40,672 nt of DNA from Eubacteriaceae bacterium (GTDB lineage Bacteria; Bacillota; Clostridia; Eubacteriales; Eubacteriaceae), in NCBI GenBank assembly GCA_028705955.1, contig JAQWCN010000005.1:1-40672 (forward strand), read 5' to 3'. Made by a program: the position numbers and the translations under genes. The notes under the pieces were generated by a model. The model was not told the DNA's origin. It worked only from the letters and a program-made list of their open reading frames with translations, and did not search any database. Position 1 is the first letter of the stretch. Every line of letters starts with the position of its first letter. Positions 32,408 through 40,672 of the stretch are shown here, in pieces.

Positions 32408-33052
32408 ATGAAACCAGTGATTTCAATATCAATGTTAAGTGCAGATTTTGCACATTTGGACAGAGATTTAAAAGCGGCAGAAGCCGCGGGTGCAGATTGG
32501 CTCCATGTGGATGTCATGGACGGCCACTTTGTACCCAATATTACCATCGGACCCGATCAGGTTGCCAACTTCAGGGATTCCATTACCCTTCCCTTTGACG
32601 TGCATTTGATGATTTCAAATCCGCTTTTATATATCGAGCGTTTTGCAAAAGCCGGATCGGATATCATCACGGTGCATCTTGAATGTGAGGATGATCCTCA
32701 GGAATGTATCGATTTGATTCATCGCTGTGGCTGTAAGGCTGGTGTAGTGGTTAAACCGGATACACCGGTTGAAGCCGTTGCCCCCTATCTGGATGCTATT
32801 GCCATGGTGTTGGTGATGAGTGTATACCCTGGTTTTGGCGGCCAGAAATACATTGAGGCCAGCACAAAACGGATTGAAACCCTCAAAAAAATGATTGGGG
32901 ACCGGCCAGTTCGTCTGGAAGTTGATGGCGGCGTCAATGATGAAACCCTTCCGGTTATTTTAAAAGCCGGTGCGGATACCATTGTGTCCGGATCCTGTTT
33001 ATTTAAAGGGAATATTGCCGAAAATATAAAGCGTTTCAGACAGTGTTTCTAG
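32408..33052 (+). CDS. rpe: Ribulose-phosphate 3-epimerase
   Basis: 214 aa; ISMLSADFAHLDRDLKAAEAAGADWLHVDVMDGHFVPNIT, MSVYPGFGGQKYI. Confidence 0.97.
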   Translation: MKPVISISMLSADFAHLDRDLKAAEAAGADWLHVDVMDGHFVPNITIGPDQVANFRDSITLPFDVHLMISNPLLYIERFAKAGSDIITVHLECEDDPQECIDLIHRCGCKAGVVVKPDTPVEAVAPYLDAIAMVLVMSVYPGFGGQKYIEASTKRIETLKKMIGDRPVRLEVDGGVNDETLPVILKAGADTIVSGSCLFKGNIAENIKRFRQCF

Positions 33053-33053
33053 C

Positions 33054-33093
33054 AATCAAAAAGACCGGGATATTAATCCCGGTCTTTTTGATT
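33054..33093 (+). terminator. Intrinsic terminator after rpe
   Basis: AATCAAAAAGACCGGGAT...ATCCCGGTCTTTTTGATT near-perfect inverted repeat. Confidence 0.9.
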
Positions 33094-33150
33094 GAAAAGA
33101 AATCTTTTTATAATAAGCCCGCGGGCAATCATCGTGATGAGAGTAAGCTC

Positions 33151-33176
33151 AGGCCGGGAATAACCCGGCCTTTTTT
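33151..33176. terminator. Hairpin terminator between the convergent rpe and UbiB-like genes
   Basis: AGGCCGGG AATA ACCCGGCCTTTTTT. Confidence 0.75.
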
Positions 33177-34824
33177 AGTGTCTTTTTTTATGTTTTTTCC
33201 GGTGTCCCCGGTAGATATCGATCAGGGTGACACCCCCCAGAATCACTGCGACAAAGTAACCAATAAAACCCAAAGCAGGAATCCCAAGAATGACAGGGGT
33301 CATGTGCGTGGTTGCAATAAAACTGGAACCAATGAGCAGTGCAGCCGTGATTAAAGCGGTGACAATCCGGTTGACCATGCTGTCAATACGTTCCAGGGGT
33401 TCCTCACTGCCGGTAATTTCCAGATTGATTTTTGTTTGTCCCCGGAGGGTGGATTTTAGCAAATCGACTACATGGTGCGGAATTTCCAGCGTGTTTTTTC
33501 CAGCGCCGTATAAAAGCATGGCATTTTTTTTGAAATTTTTTCGAAGATGAATCTCCCCTATTTGATTGGAAGATAGATGACGGATCATAATTTCAACCAC
33601 GTTGGTCTGGGGATCTAAAATTTCAATAACCCCTTCGAGGGTCATGGCGCTGCGGACGAGCATGGTGATTCCCTTTGGCATGGAAATGTGGTGATAATTG
33701 CAGATATTTAAAACCTGCTGCATCATTTTTCCAAGGTTGAGATTGCCAATATCGGTGGATCCGTATTGGGAAAATAAATCGTCGATATCGGCGTAAAGCC
33801 GGGAATGATTGATAAAACCGCTGTGAACCCCAAGAGTGAGCACCACACTGGTTAAAGATTCAACATTTTTGGTGGCGATGGAGGTGATCGCTTCCCGGAA
33901 GAGTTCCGAATCCCTCCGGGAGAGTGTTCCCATCATGCCAAGATCAATCCAGGCAATTTTGCCATCGTGAATCCGGATATTTCCCGGGTGAGGGTCGGCG
34001 TGAAAAAAGGCATCGTCAATGACTTGTTTGATATAATTTTCTGCCAGTTTTTCAGCAATTTCCTTTAAATCGTAACCTTGTTCCTTTAACGTATCGGTAA
34101 AATTGATGTCTGTCCCGTCGATGAAACGCATCATCAGGACGTTGGAAGTGGTGTACTGGTGATAAATTTTGGGGCTGGTGACGTACAGAACATCCCGGTT
34201 ATTCACAGCAAAGGTTTCGGCGTTGCGCGCTTCGATTAAAAAATCCATTTCCTGGCGGGCACTGATCCACATTTCGTCCAAAACAACCTTAAAATCAATG
34301 GCATTACCCGTTGCACCAGAAATTTTGATTAAAGTGGTTACCCGGTCAAGCAGGGCCATATCCAGGGCCATAATGTTGTAAATGCCGGGACGCTGAACTT
34401 TAACAACCACTTCTGAGCCGTCAAGGAGTTCCGCTTTGTGAACCTGGGCAATGGAAGCGGAGCCCAATGGTTTGGGATCGACGGTTTTAAAGATTTCCCG
34501 GAGTTTTAAACCATAAGCCTTTTCGATTTCATCCCGGATTGTCGAAAAAGGAAGGGGTTTGACGTCGGTGCGGAGTTTCTCCAGCTCTTTACAGTAGGCC
34601 ACAGGCAGAATATCCTGGCGCATGGATAAAATTTGGCCCAATTTAACAAAGGTCGGACCCAGATCTTCGATAATGAGTCGAAGTTTTTCTGGTGTCAGAC
34701 CTTTGGTAATTTCGTGTCTGGATAAGATACCTGTAATTTCCCGGAGGCGTTTGTGCCGATAACTTCGGGTTACACCCCGTTCGGCGGTATACCGGGACTG
34801 GGTATCATTATTGAGCATCGTCAT
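33175..34824 (-). CDS. ABC1/AarF/UbiB-family atypical kinase
   Basis: 549 aa; GPTFVKLGQILSMRQDILP (KxGQ), GSASIAQVHKAEL, FHADPHPGNIRI, C-terminal TM pair. Confidence 0.93.
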   Translation of the reverse strand: MTMLNNDTQSRYTAERGVTRSYRHKRLREITGILSRHEITKGLTPEKLRLIIEDLGPTFVKLGQILSMRQDILPVAYCKELEKLRTDVKPLPFSTIRDEIEKAYGLKLREIFKTVDPKPLGSASIAQVHKAELLDGSEVVVKVQRPGIYNIMALDMALLDRVTTLIKISGATGNAIDFKVVLDEMWISARQEMDFLIEARNAETFAVNNRDVLYVTSPKIYHQYTTSNVLMMRFIDGTDINFTDTLKEQGYDLKEIAEKLAENYIKQVIDDAFFHADPHPGNIRIHDGKIAWIDLGMMGTLSRRDSELFREAITSIATKNVESLTSVVLTLGVHSGFINHSRLYADIDDLFSQYGSTDIGNLNLGKMMQQVLNICNYHHISMPKGITMLVRSAMTLEGVIEILDPQTNVVEIMIRHLSSNQIGEIHLRKNFKKNAMLLYGAGKNTLEIPHHVVDLLKSTLRGQTKINLEITGSEEPLERIDSMVNRIVTALITAALLIGSSFIATTHMTPVILGIPALGFIGYFVAVILGGVTLIDIYRGHRKKHKKRH

Positions 34825-35143
34825 CGGAATCTTTGGTTTCCAAAGCGGCGAGTTTGTCCTTGATGGCTTTGATTTCCTCTGCGGTCATATCTTCCATGGC
34901 ATTCATCAACTCATCAGCCTTGGGTTTAATACTTGCGGTCATCTTATCAGAGGTGGTTTTTACAGCATCTTTGACATTTCGCTTGAGCTCTTCATTGACC
35001 ACTTTGCCCTGTTCGACAGTAATTTCTCCTTTATCGACACAGTAGTCAACAATCTGCTGGGCTTTTTCCGCTGTTAAGGCCGCGGCGCCGACGCCAGCCA
35101 GAACCATTTTTTTAACTTCTTCTCCAAAATTGATTTTAGACAT
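34808..35143 (-). CDS. Phasin-like helical protein
   Basis: 111 aa; MSKINFGEEVKKMVLAGVGAAALTAEKAQQIVDYCVDKGEITVEQGKVVNEELKRN; overlaps the UbiB-like gene. Confidence 0.65.
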   Translation of the reverse strand: MSKINFGEEVKKMVLAGVGAAALTAEKAQQIVDYCVDKGEITVEQGKVVNEELKRNVKDAVKTTSDKMTASIKPKADELMNAMEDMTAEEIKAIKDKLAALETKDSDDDAQ

Positions 35144-35212
35144 GTGTATGCCCTCCTTCTCCCTGTGATGGTTTTAGTATAGCAGTATTTGTTTAAATAA
35201 TGCTTTTACTAT

Positions 35213-35568
35213 TCAATTTGATGTTTGACGGATGATTTCTATTGTTTTTCTAAAGTCCTTTAATTTATTTTGAAACAGAGAATAAGCATCGAAAGCTTTG
35301 TCCATCTGTTCTTCGCGCAGTGCTTCAACCAGATCGCATAGGGATTGGTATAATGGATCCAGCCCCAGATTGCCGGCAACCCCTTTGAGGGCGTGGGCAC
35401 TTTCAAAAGCAGCTTCGGCATCTTTATTTTGAATGGCCTGGCCAAGTTTTTTAAATCCGGGGTCTGTCGTAAAGGTGATGAGACATTCTTTATAAAAGGC
35501 TTCGTCGTTCACCATGCGATCCATGGCTTTGCGCCATAATCATTGAGTTGATTAATCATTGTACTCAC
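35213..35568 (-). pseudogene. Hpt (histidine phosphotransfer) domain protein with apparent 5' frameshift
   Basis: Intact ORF 35213-35524 has AAFESAHALKGVAGNLGL (Hpt His motif). Upstream frame GTG-STMINQLNDYGAKP..., with an AGGAG RBS, is one nucleotide out of phase. Confidence 0.65.
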
Positions 35569-35582
35569 GGCTGAGCTCCTCA

Positions 35583-36077
35583 CTAATACTGTAACAAGTT
35601 TAATTCTTTAATTAATTGCTTCTTTTCCAAATCCATTAAGTCTTTTTTGATTTCTAAACCGCCGGCATAGCCGGTCAGCAGTCCATTGGTTCCAATGACG
35701 CGATGGCAGGGAATAATAATGGCCAGGGGATTTTTGTTGTTGGCACGACCCACAGCCCTCGGCGCCTTGGGACTGTCGATGGCATTGGCGACATCCTGAT
35801 ACGTCCATATTTGTCCATAGGGAATTTTTCTTAAAACGTTCCATACCTTTTGCTGAAAAACGGTTCCCCGCGGTTCGATGGAGAGATTAAACGATTTCCG
35901 CTCCCCTTTGAAATAATCATCCAATTGCTGTGCCGCCTGATCCAGAATCGGCCGGGTCACGGTTTCTTCCTCATCTTTTTCCACAACCCATTTTACATTT
36001 AAAAGAATGGTCGCTGTTGATCTGAGTTGTAAAAGTCCAAATGGGGATTGGAAATACTGTATAAAACGTTCTTCCAT
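35583..36077 (-). CDS. ogt: Methylated-DNA--protein-cysteine methyltransferase
   Basis: MEERFIQYFQSPFGLLQL..., PRAVGRANNKNPLAIIIPCHRVIGTNGLLTGYAGGLEIK; RBS GGAGGAG before ATG at 36077. Confidence 0.96.
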   Translation of the reverse strand: MEERFIQYFQSPFGLLQLRSTATILLNVKWVVEKDEEETVTRPILDQAAQQLDDYFKGERKSFNLSIEPRGTVFQQKVWNVLRKIPYGQIWTYQDVANAIDSPKAPRAVGRANNKNPLAIIIPCHRVIGTNGLLTGYAGGLEIKKDLMDLEKKQLIKELNLLQY

Positions 36078-36374
36078 CGCTGTCTCCTCCTTAAATTTCT
36101 TTTCCAAATTGATACGACCTGCTCTTACGCAGGTTTATTTTTATTTTAATGTAAAAAACGTAAAGAAGCAAGCGATTTCAAAAATTTACTTGAAAAAATT
36201 CTAAAGAAAAAACAGAGGTGAAATTCTTATTATGAAACGTTCAAAAGGGAATAAGGTCAAGATCACAAAAATAAACTAAAGAAAAAAATATGGATTATTT
36301 TTTATTTTCAGTCCATACCATTCAATGAAAAAATAAAGGGATTGATAAAAACCAAAGGCTAAAAAAATCGGATT

Positions 36375-36397
36375 TATACCAGAGAGTCTGGTATAAT
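36375..36397 (+). promoter_or_regulatory. Extended -10 promoter overlapped by a perfect inverted repeat
   Basis: TATACCAGA GAG TCTGGTATA overlapping TGGTATAAT, upstream of the AAA ATPase gene. Confidence 0.65.
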
Positions 36398-36429
36398 AAA
36401 ACAATACTAATTTGGAAGAAGGAAAAAGG

Positions 36430-37740
36430 ATGCACCGATTAACATCACAATTAATTGTATACCGTAATATCGATTCAGACAGTATTTTATTTAAACTTTC
36501 AGATATTTGCAGGCGTTATACCGAAGGCGAATACATGAAAGAAGCTTTGATTTCTGAAATTTATGTACAAATCAACCGGCTTTTGGATGTGGCGACCCGT
36601 TACGGGTTTAATACCAATTTATGGCATAATTATCTGGCCTTTTTATTGGCTGTGACTGAAAATCCATTTACGCTGGTTTCCGAAAAAAACGGCGCCCAGG
36701 CTGGAACAGTCAATGATTTTGCAAAAAATGATTTTGCTGTTTTTAAACGGCTCTTTGATTATGACTTTTCCGATATCGAAAAAGGGCTGGGCATCCACTG
36801 CTTTTCAACGATTGAAAGCTATCGCGCTATTATGAAGAGTGAACAAATCTTTAACAAGAGCGTCAGCGAAAAAGTACAGGAACTGAGCCAGGCGATTGAA
36901 ACGGCCCAGGGTGATGACGCACTGTACCAGTGTGTGACGGATTTTTACAAGACCTATGGTGTGGGTAAACTAGGACTTAACCGGGCTTTTCGCATTGGTA
37001 ATGAAGCCAACATCAGCATCCTGGAACCGATCACGGCCACGGGCAATGCGCGGCTGGATGATCTGGTGGGTTATGACATCCAAAAACAGAAATTGATTGA
37101 AAATACCGAAGCCTTTGTGGCTGGCAGAAGGGCCAATAATGTGTTACTCTATGGCGATGCCGGTACAGGAAAATCCACCAGCATCAAAGCGATTTTAAAT
37201 GAATATGAAAGTCGCGGGCTGCGGATGATAGAAGTCTACAAACACGAGTTTAAATACCTGTCCCGGGTGATATCAGAAATTAAAAATCGCAATTACCGGT
37301 TTATTATCTACATGGATGACTTGTCATTTGAAGAGTTTGAAATTGAATATAAATATTTAAAAGCAGTCATTGAAGGCGGACTGGAAACCAAGCCGGAAAA
37401 TGTACTCATTTATGCCACCTCCAACCGGCGTCATCTGATCCGGGAAACCTGGAGTGACCGGAATGATGGCGGTTCAGATGAAGTGCATATGTCCGATACC
37501 GTTCAGGAAAAATTATCCCTTTCCGACCGCTTTGGCGTTACGATTGGTTATTTCAGACCTTCACCGGATGAATTCTACAACATTGTGATTGGTCTCGCCC
37601 GTCAGTATCCGGAAATTACCCTGAGTGACGAAGCCCTTAAAGATGAAGCGATGAAGTGGGAAATGCGTCACAGCGGCATGTCTGGACGGACAGCCCAGCA
37701 ATTTATTAATCATTTGTTGGGAAGCAGCCTTCAAAAATAA
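36430..37740 (+). CDS. DUF815-type AAA ATP-binding protein
   Basis: [68 protein letters not shown] start chosen over the upstream TTG. Confidence 0.88.
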   Translation: MHRLTSQLIVYRNIDSDSILFKLSDICRRYTEGEYMKEALISEIYVQINRLLDVATRYGFNTNLWHNYLAFLLAVTENPFTLVSEKNGAQAGTVNDFAKNDFAVFKRLFDYDFSDIEKGLGIHCFSTIESYRAIMKSEQIFNKSVSEKVQELSQAIETAQGDDALYQCVTDFYKTYGVGKLGLNRAFRIGNEANISILEPITATGNARLDDLVGYDIQKQKLIENTEAFVAGRRANNVLLYGDAGTGKSTSIKAILNEYESRGLRMIEVYKHEFKYLSRVISEIKNRNYRFIIYMDDLSFEEFEIEYKYLKAVIEGGLETKPENVLIYATSNRRHLIRETWSDRNDGGSDEVHMSDTVQEKLSLSDRFGVTIGYFRPSPDEFYNIVIGLARQYPEITLSDEALKDEAMKWEMRHSGMSGRTAQQFINHLLGSSLQK

Positions 37741-37792
37741 AAGAATGCCTTGATGCTTTTTTGAAAAGAGAAATAAAAAACGACGTGTACAA

Positions 37793-37826
37793 AACGGTGT
37801 AGCCCTTAGGGTTACGCCGTTTTTTA
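37793..37826 (+). terminator. Intrinsic terminator after the AAA ATPase gene
   Basis: AACGGTGTAGCCC TTA GGGTTACGCCGTT TTTTATT. Confidence 0.8.
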
Positions 37827-37887
37827 TTAAAAAAACTGCAATCCCTTTTAGCCTTTCTTATCCGCCGATAAATTTAGCAATAAAAAA

Positions 37888-37920
37888 AGCCCTAAACCCT
37901 CTTTTATAGGGATTAAGGCG
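37888..37920 (-). terminator. Probable terminator of the tRNA-Gln unit
   Basis: Minus strand GCCTTAATCCCTATAAAAGAGGGTTTAGGGC followed by TTTTTTTA; imperfect stem. Confidence 0.6.
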
Positions 37921-37931
37921 TTCTTTTATAA

Positions 37932-38006
37932 TGGCGGGGGTAGCAGGATTCGAACCTGCGCATAATGGAGTCAGAGTCCATTGCCTTACCGCTTGGCGAT
38001 ACCCCT
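37932..38006 (-). tRNA. tRNA-Gln(CTG)
   Basis: AGGGGTATCGCCAAGCGGTAAGGCAATGGACTCTGACTCCATTATGCGCAGGTTCGAATCCTGCTACCCCCGCCA: D, anticodon and T stems intact, anticodon CUG, encoded CCA. Confidence 0.93.
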
Positions 38007-38022
38007 TCACAGAACAAACAAT

Positions 38023-38051
38023 ATTTTAACTGTCCTCCAGGGTTTTGTCAA
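38023..38051 (-). promoter_or_regulatory. SigmaA-type promoter of tRNA-Gln
   Basis: Minus strand TTGACA-17 nt-TAAAAT. Confidence 0.8.
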
Positions 38052-38160
38052 GGAAAATATTGTTGTTTGTGATGAAAAAGCGATGGTGACGGCTTATAGC
38101 GTTTGTCGGACCGGAAGATTACACGCTTGAGGACATTTTGAAAAACCTTGAGGAAGCAAT

Positions 38161-38203
38161 AAAAATATCCCCTTTATCAGACGGAGCAGCCGGATAAAAG
38201 GGA
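38161..38203 (-). terminator. Terminator downstream of the dnaI-like gene
   Basis: Minus strand ATCCCTTTTATCC...GATAAAGGGGATATTTTTATT. Confidence 0.7.
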
Positions 38204-38209
38204 TTCCTG

Positions 38210-39187
38210 TTATTTTTTCTTGAGCAGCCGGATATCGGTTCCGTAAAACTGAATGGTCCGGAAATTACCCCGGATCCGGGAGGACAGCCGTTTATCGTAT
38301 TGGGTCATGATCTGGTTCGAGGTCAGGTTGGTGGAAATAATCATCCGGCGGTCCTCCAGAAGCCGGGCATTGATCATTTCGTACAGCTGATTGCCGGAGA
38401 AATCGGAACCGTATTCGGCGCCCAGGTCATCGATGATGAGCAGTTCGCAATCCAGAAGGGTTTCATAAATCTGATCCACCCCATTATGGTCACTTCCCTT
38501 GTGATACAGATTATCCCGGACCGATTTTACCAGATGGGCAGCGGTGGTGTATACCACGCTTTTGTTCTGGTGGATTAACCGGCCGGCAATGCAGTTGGAT
38601 AAAAACGTTTTGCCGAGACCAGGCGCACCGGTGAACAAATAATTGTCGGTTACTTTGTCAAAATGGGCACAGTAATTTTTAAAAAAACGAACCATATTGG
38701 TCATGTATTTCTTGGGATTGATTTTTTCATCCGGTAAATTCGGGTAGTAGTCCAGATTAAAGGTGTCAAAGTTTTCCCGCCGGGCCAGAGGTTTTAAATC
38801 GTACCGGGAAAAAGCGGCCTCGGCCAATTGGGCTTTTAAACAGTCACAGGGATGGCCGTTGATATAGCCGGTATCCTTGCATTTTGAACAGCGATACGTG
38901 AGGGTTAAGGCGTCCGGGGCCAGATTGTGGCTGGCCAGGAGTTCATTGCGCCGGGTTTCAAGGGCATTGATTTTATTTTGATATTGATCCAGGGCATCGG
39001 GTTCCCCGGACAGTTTGGCCCGGACCAGTGCCGTTCCAGCCAGATCCATTTGTGATTTGATGTCCCGGAGTTCCGGGATTTGGGTTTCAATCTGGTTGAT
39101 GCGCTGGTGCTGTAAAAAGAGTCTTCTGGCATTTTCATCCAGAAAATCCCGGATGATGCTGTCATTGTTGGGATGGTTCGTTGTCAT
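38210..39187 (-). CDS. DnaC/DnaI-like helicase-loader ATPase
   Basis: Zn-type CSKCKDTGYINGHPCDC, NYLFTGAPGLGKTFLSNCIAGRL, LLIIDDLGAEYGSDF; RBS GGAGG before ATG at 39187. Confidence 0.93.
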   Translation of the reverse strand: MTTNHPNNDSIIRDFLDENARRLFLQHQRINQIETQIPELRDIKSQMDLAGTALVRAKLSGEPDALDQYQNKINALETRRNELLASHNLAPDALTLTYRCSKCKDTGYINGHPCDCLKAQLAEAAFSRYDLKPLARRENFDTFNLDYYPNLPDEKINPKKYMTNMVRFFKNYCAHFDKVTDNYLFTGAPGLGKTFLSNCIAGRLIHQNKSVVYTTAAHLVKSVRDNLYHKGSDHNGVDQIYETLLDCELLIIDDLGAEYGSDFSGNQLYEMINARLLEDRRMIISTNLTSNQIMTQYDKRLSSRIRGNFRTIQFYGTDIRLLKKK

Positions 39188-40223
39188 CGTAGAGCCTCCA
39201 AATAAAATCAATGTCTTTTTGATCCATTTCAGCCATTAAGGCCTTCCGTTCTTTGGTATCGGCATCCTGGGCTGGTGTGGTTTCCGCCTTCCGGGCCGGC
39301 CGGCTTTGTTTGTCGGCCTCGACCTGGCTTAAAGTGGTGTATCCGCTGTCGTGCCAGCGTTTGAGGATCGCATCGATATAACGAATGTTGGGTTTGTCAG
39401 TCCGGTCCATGGCGGCGGTAATTAAGGTCATATCAAATCCGTAGCCGGTAAACCAGTTGTCGATCATGGTCTTTTCCCAGGCGATGGGGCCCCGGCGTAA
39501 ACCGAGATACCGGAAGATGCCGTAAATGCGTTTTTGCTGGGCCTTGGAATCGGCAATGGCGGTTTCGGCATCGTTAAAGGTCACCACACCCTGTTCCTGC
39601 CAGTTTCTTGCGATGGATTCCATATATTTAAGGGTCTGGGAACTGGTAAAGTCATTATCTTTACCGGAGATGATGTTGATGGTGTATTCAACGAGAACAA
39701 CGATGGTTTCCGGCTCAAAGTTGTATTCCTGATGCCAGCGCACAAAAGTCATGGTGGCGGCCTTGGTCAAGGGGCGGCTTCCCAGCATGGCCTGAATTTT
39801 TTCAAACATACCGGCCATCCGGGCTTCCATGGCCGGATCTTCTGGCTGAAGCCGTTTGGGCGCACGAACAGGGTCCGGAGTCTCTTCCCGGTGGTGTCCG
39901 CCCATAATAATGGAAGGAATATTGTAATACGTTACCCGGGCCTGTCCGGAACTGCTGTAAGTCACACTGAGTATTTTCTGATCCTGCCAGTAGGTCCAGG
40001 CGTTTTTGACATCGCCTTCGGTAATATTAAACAATTGGCTCAGCGCGATATTATCCACGGGGACAGCCTGGTGGTTAAAACATTGCTTGAGACCGTAGAG
40101 GTATACTTTTACGTAATCGCCCCGGGCCTGGGGCATATACAGGTTGATAAAACTGTTTTCCACCGGGGTGATGCCCAGGTTGTCATTGTCGATTTCAAAC
40201 GAAAATTGGGTGTGATGATCCAT
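39162..40223 (-). CDS. DnaD-domain replication initiation protein
   Basis: MDHHTQFSFEIDNDNLGITPVENSFINLYMPQARGDYVKVYLYGLKQCF and DnaD-like repeats; followed by an overlapping dnaI-like gene. Confidence 0.88.
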   Translation of the reverse strand: MDHHTQFSFEIDNDNLGITPVENSFINLYMPQARGDYVKVYLYGLKQCFNHQAVPVDNIALSQLFNITEGDVKNAWTYWQDQKILSVTYSSSGQARVTYYNIPSIIMGGHHREETPDPVRAPKRLQPEDPAMEARMAGMFEKIQAMLGSRPLTKAATMTFVRWHQEYNFEPETIVVLVEYTINIISGKDNDFTSSQTLKYMESIARNWQEQGVVTFNDAETAIADSKAQQKRIYGIFRYLGLRRGPIAWEKTMIDNWFTGYGFDMTLITAAMDRTDKPNIRYIDAILKRWHDSGYTTLSQVEADKQSRPARKAETTPAQDADTKERKALMAEMDQKDIDFIWRLYDDNEPSQQ

Positions 40224-40373
40224 GGTTTCCTTTCTTAATAATGTGCGCGAAATGCGCTTTTTGTCAGCTGAAAATCTTATGGTCCTCATTATATCACAGT
40301 AAAAAATGGCACTCAAACTTTTTGAGTAATTGTAACAAATCTGTGACAAAAAAGTAAACATCCTGTGCAATTC

Positions 40374-40401
40374 TTGCCTGTCATTTTTCTTATGATATAA
40401 T
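40374..40401 (+). promoter_or_regulatory. Probable promoter of murA
   Basis: TTGCCT-16 nt-TATAAT with extended -10 TGATATAAT. Confidence 0.65.
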
Positions 40402-40532
40402 GCTAAAGGAAAAAGATGGTCATTTTGTTTTTTTAAAAATAAATGGGCTAAAAAAATAGATGAGCCATGTCAATCAGAATAAAACTCTTTTGATGGATGA
40501 GAGATGTAAAAAAGTGAGAGGATTTTAGAAAT

Positions 40533-40672
40533 ATGGAAAAATTAGTGATTGAAGGCGGTTATCCGCTGAAGGGAAACGTTCGGATTTCCGGGGCAAAAAA
40601 TGCAGTGCTGGGTTTAATACCGGCAGCCATTCTTTGTGGCTGTGTGAATACCATCGACAATGTACCTCAAAT
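40533..40672 (+). CDS. murA: UDP-N-acetylglucosamine 1-carboxyvinyltransferase, N-terminus (truncated at window edge)
   Basis: [46 protein letters not shown]. Confidence 0.93.
   Translation, partial: MEKLVIEGGYPLKGNVRISGAKNAVLGLIPAAILCGCVNTIDNVPQ

Noticed and set aside
33121-33130. GCGGGC/GCCCGCGGGC short palindrome between convergent terminators
   Set aside because: Short GC palindrome with no context beyond the two terminators.
36232-36279. 15-codon ORF MKRSKGNKVKITKIN after GAGGTG
   Set aside because: Too short and AT-biased to separate from chance; reconsider only with ribosome profiling or conservation.
39534-40238. 234-aa + strand ORF antisense to the dnaD-like gene
   Set aside because: Mirror of a recognised coding sequence; no domain signature.
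40224-40370. N-terminal extension MHRMFTFLSQ... of the dnaD-like ORF
   Set aside because: The ATG at 40223 has a good RBS and starts the family-like sequence; the extension is an unrelated upstream frame.

Overview
This window is a core-chromosome replication-origin (oriC) region of a low-to-mid GC Firmicute, probably a clostridial anaerobe (inferred from gene content and order only). Left arm, mostly minus strand: LTA-synthase-like fragment, metG with T-box leader, rsmI, FAD-dependent oxidoreductase, dnaB, rplI, gdpP-like, DUF2232, acylphosphatase (+), rpsR-ssb-rpsF, DUF951, mscS-like, cvpA-like, an uncharacterised membrane protein, parB, parA, noc-like, rsmG, mnmG, mnmE, jag/khpB, yidC, yidD, rnpA, rpmH. 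The origin lies in the rpmH/dnaA and dnaA/dnaN intergenic regions. Right arm: dnaA, dnaN, rlbA/yaaA, recF, gyrB, gyrA, rpe (+); UbiB-like kinase, phasin-like protein, Hpt protein and ogt (-); AAA ATPase (+); tRNA-Gln, dnaI-like and dnaD-like (-); and the start of murA (+). I found no CRISPR array, transposon, prophage or clear new multigene system. The points most worth a second look are cis-elements and small anomalies: a DnaA-trio-like unwinding element after dnaA, two parS sites and one Noc-box match, a Noc-like protein without an N-terminal amphipathic helix, palindromes overlapping promoter -10 elements, a tRNA-Gln with an A1/C72 mismatch, a probable frameshift in an Hpt gene, rpmH missed by the ORF track, and an uncharacterised 5-TM basic-tail protein in the par gene cluster.
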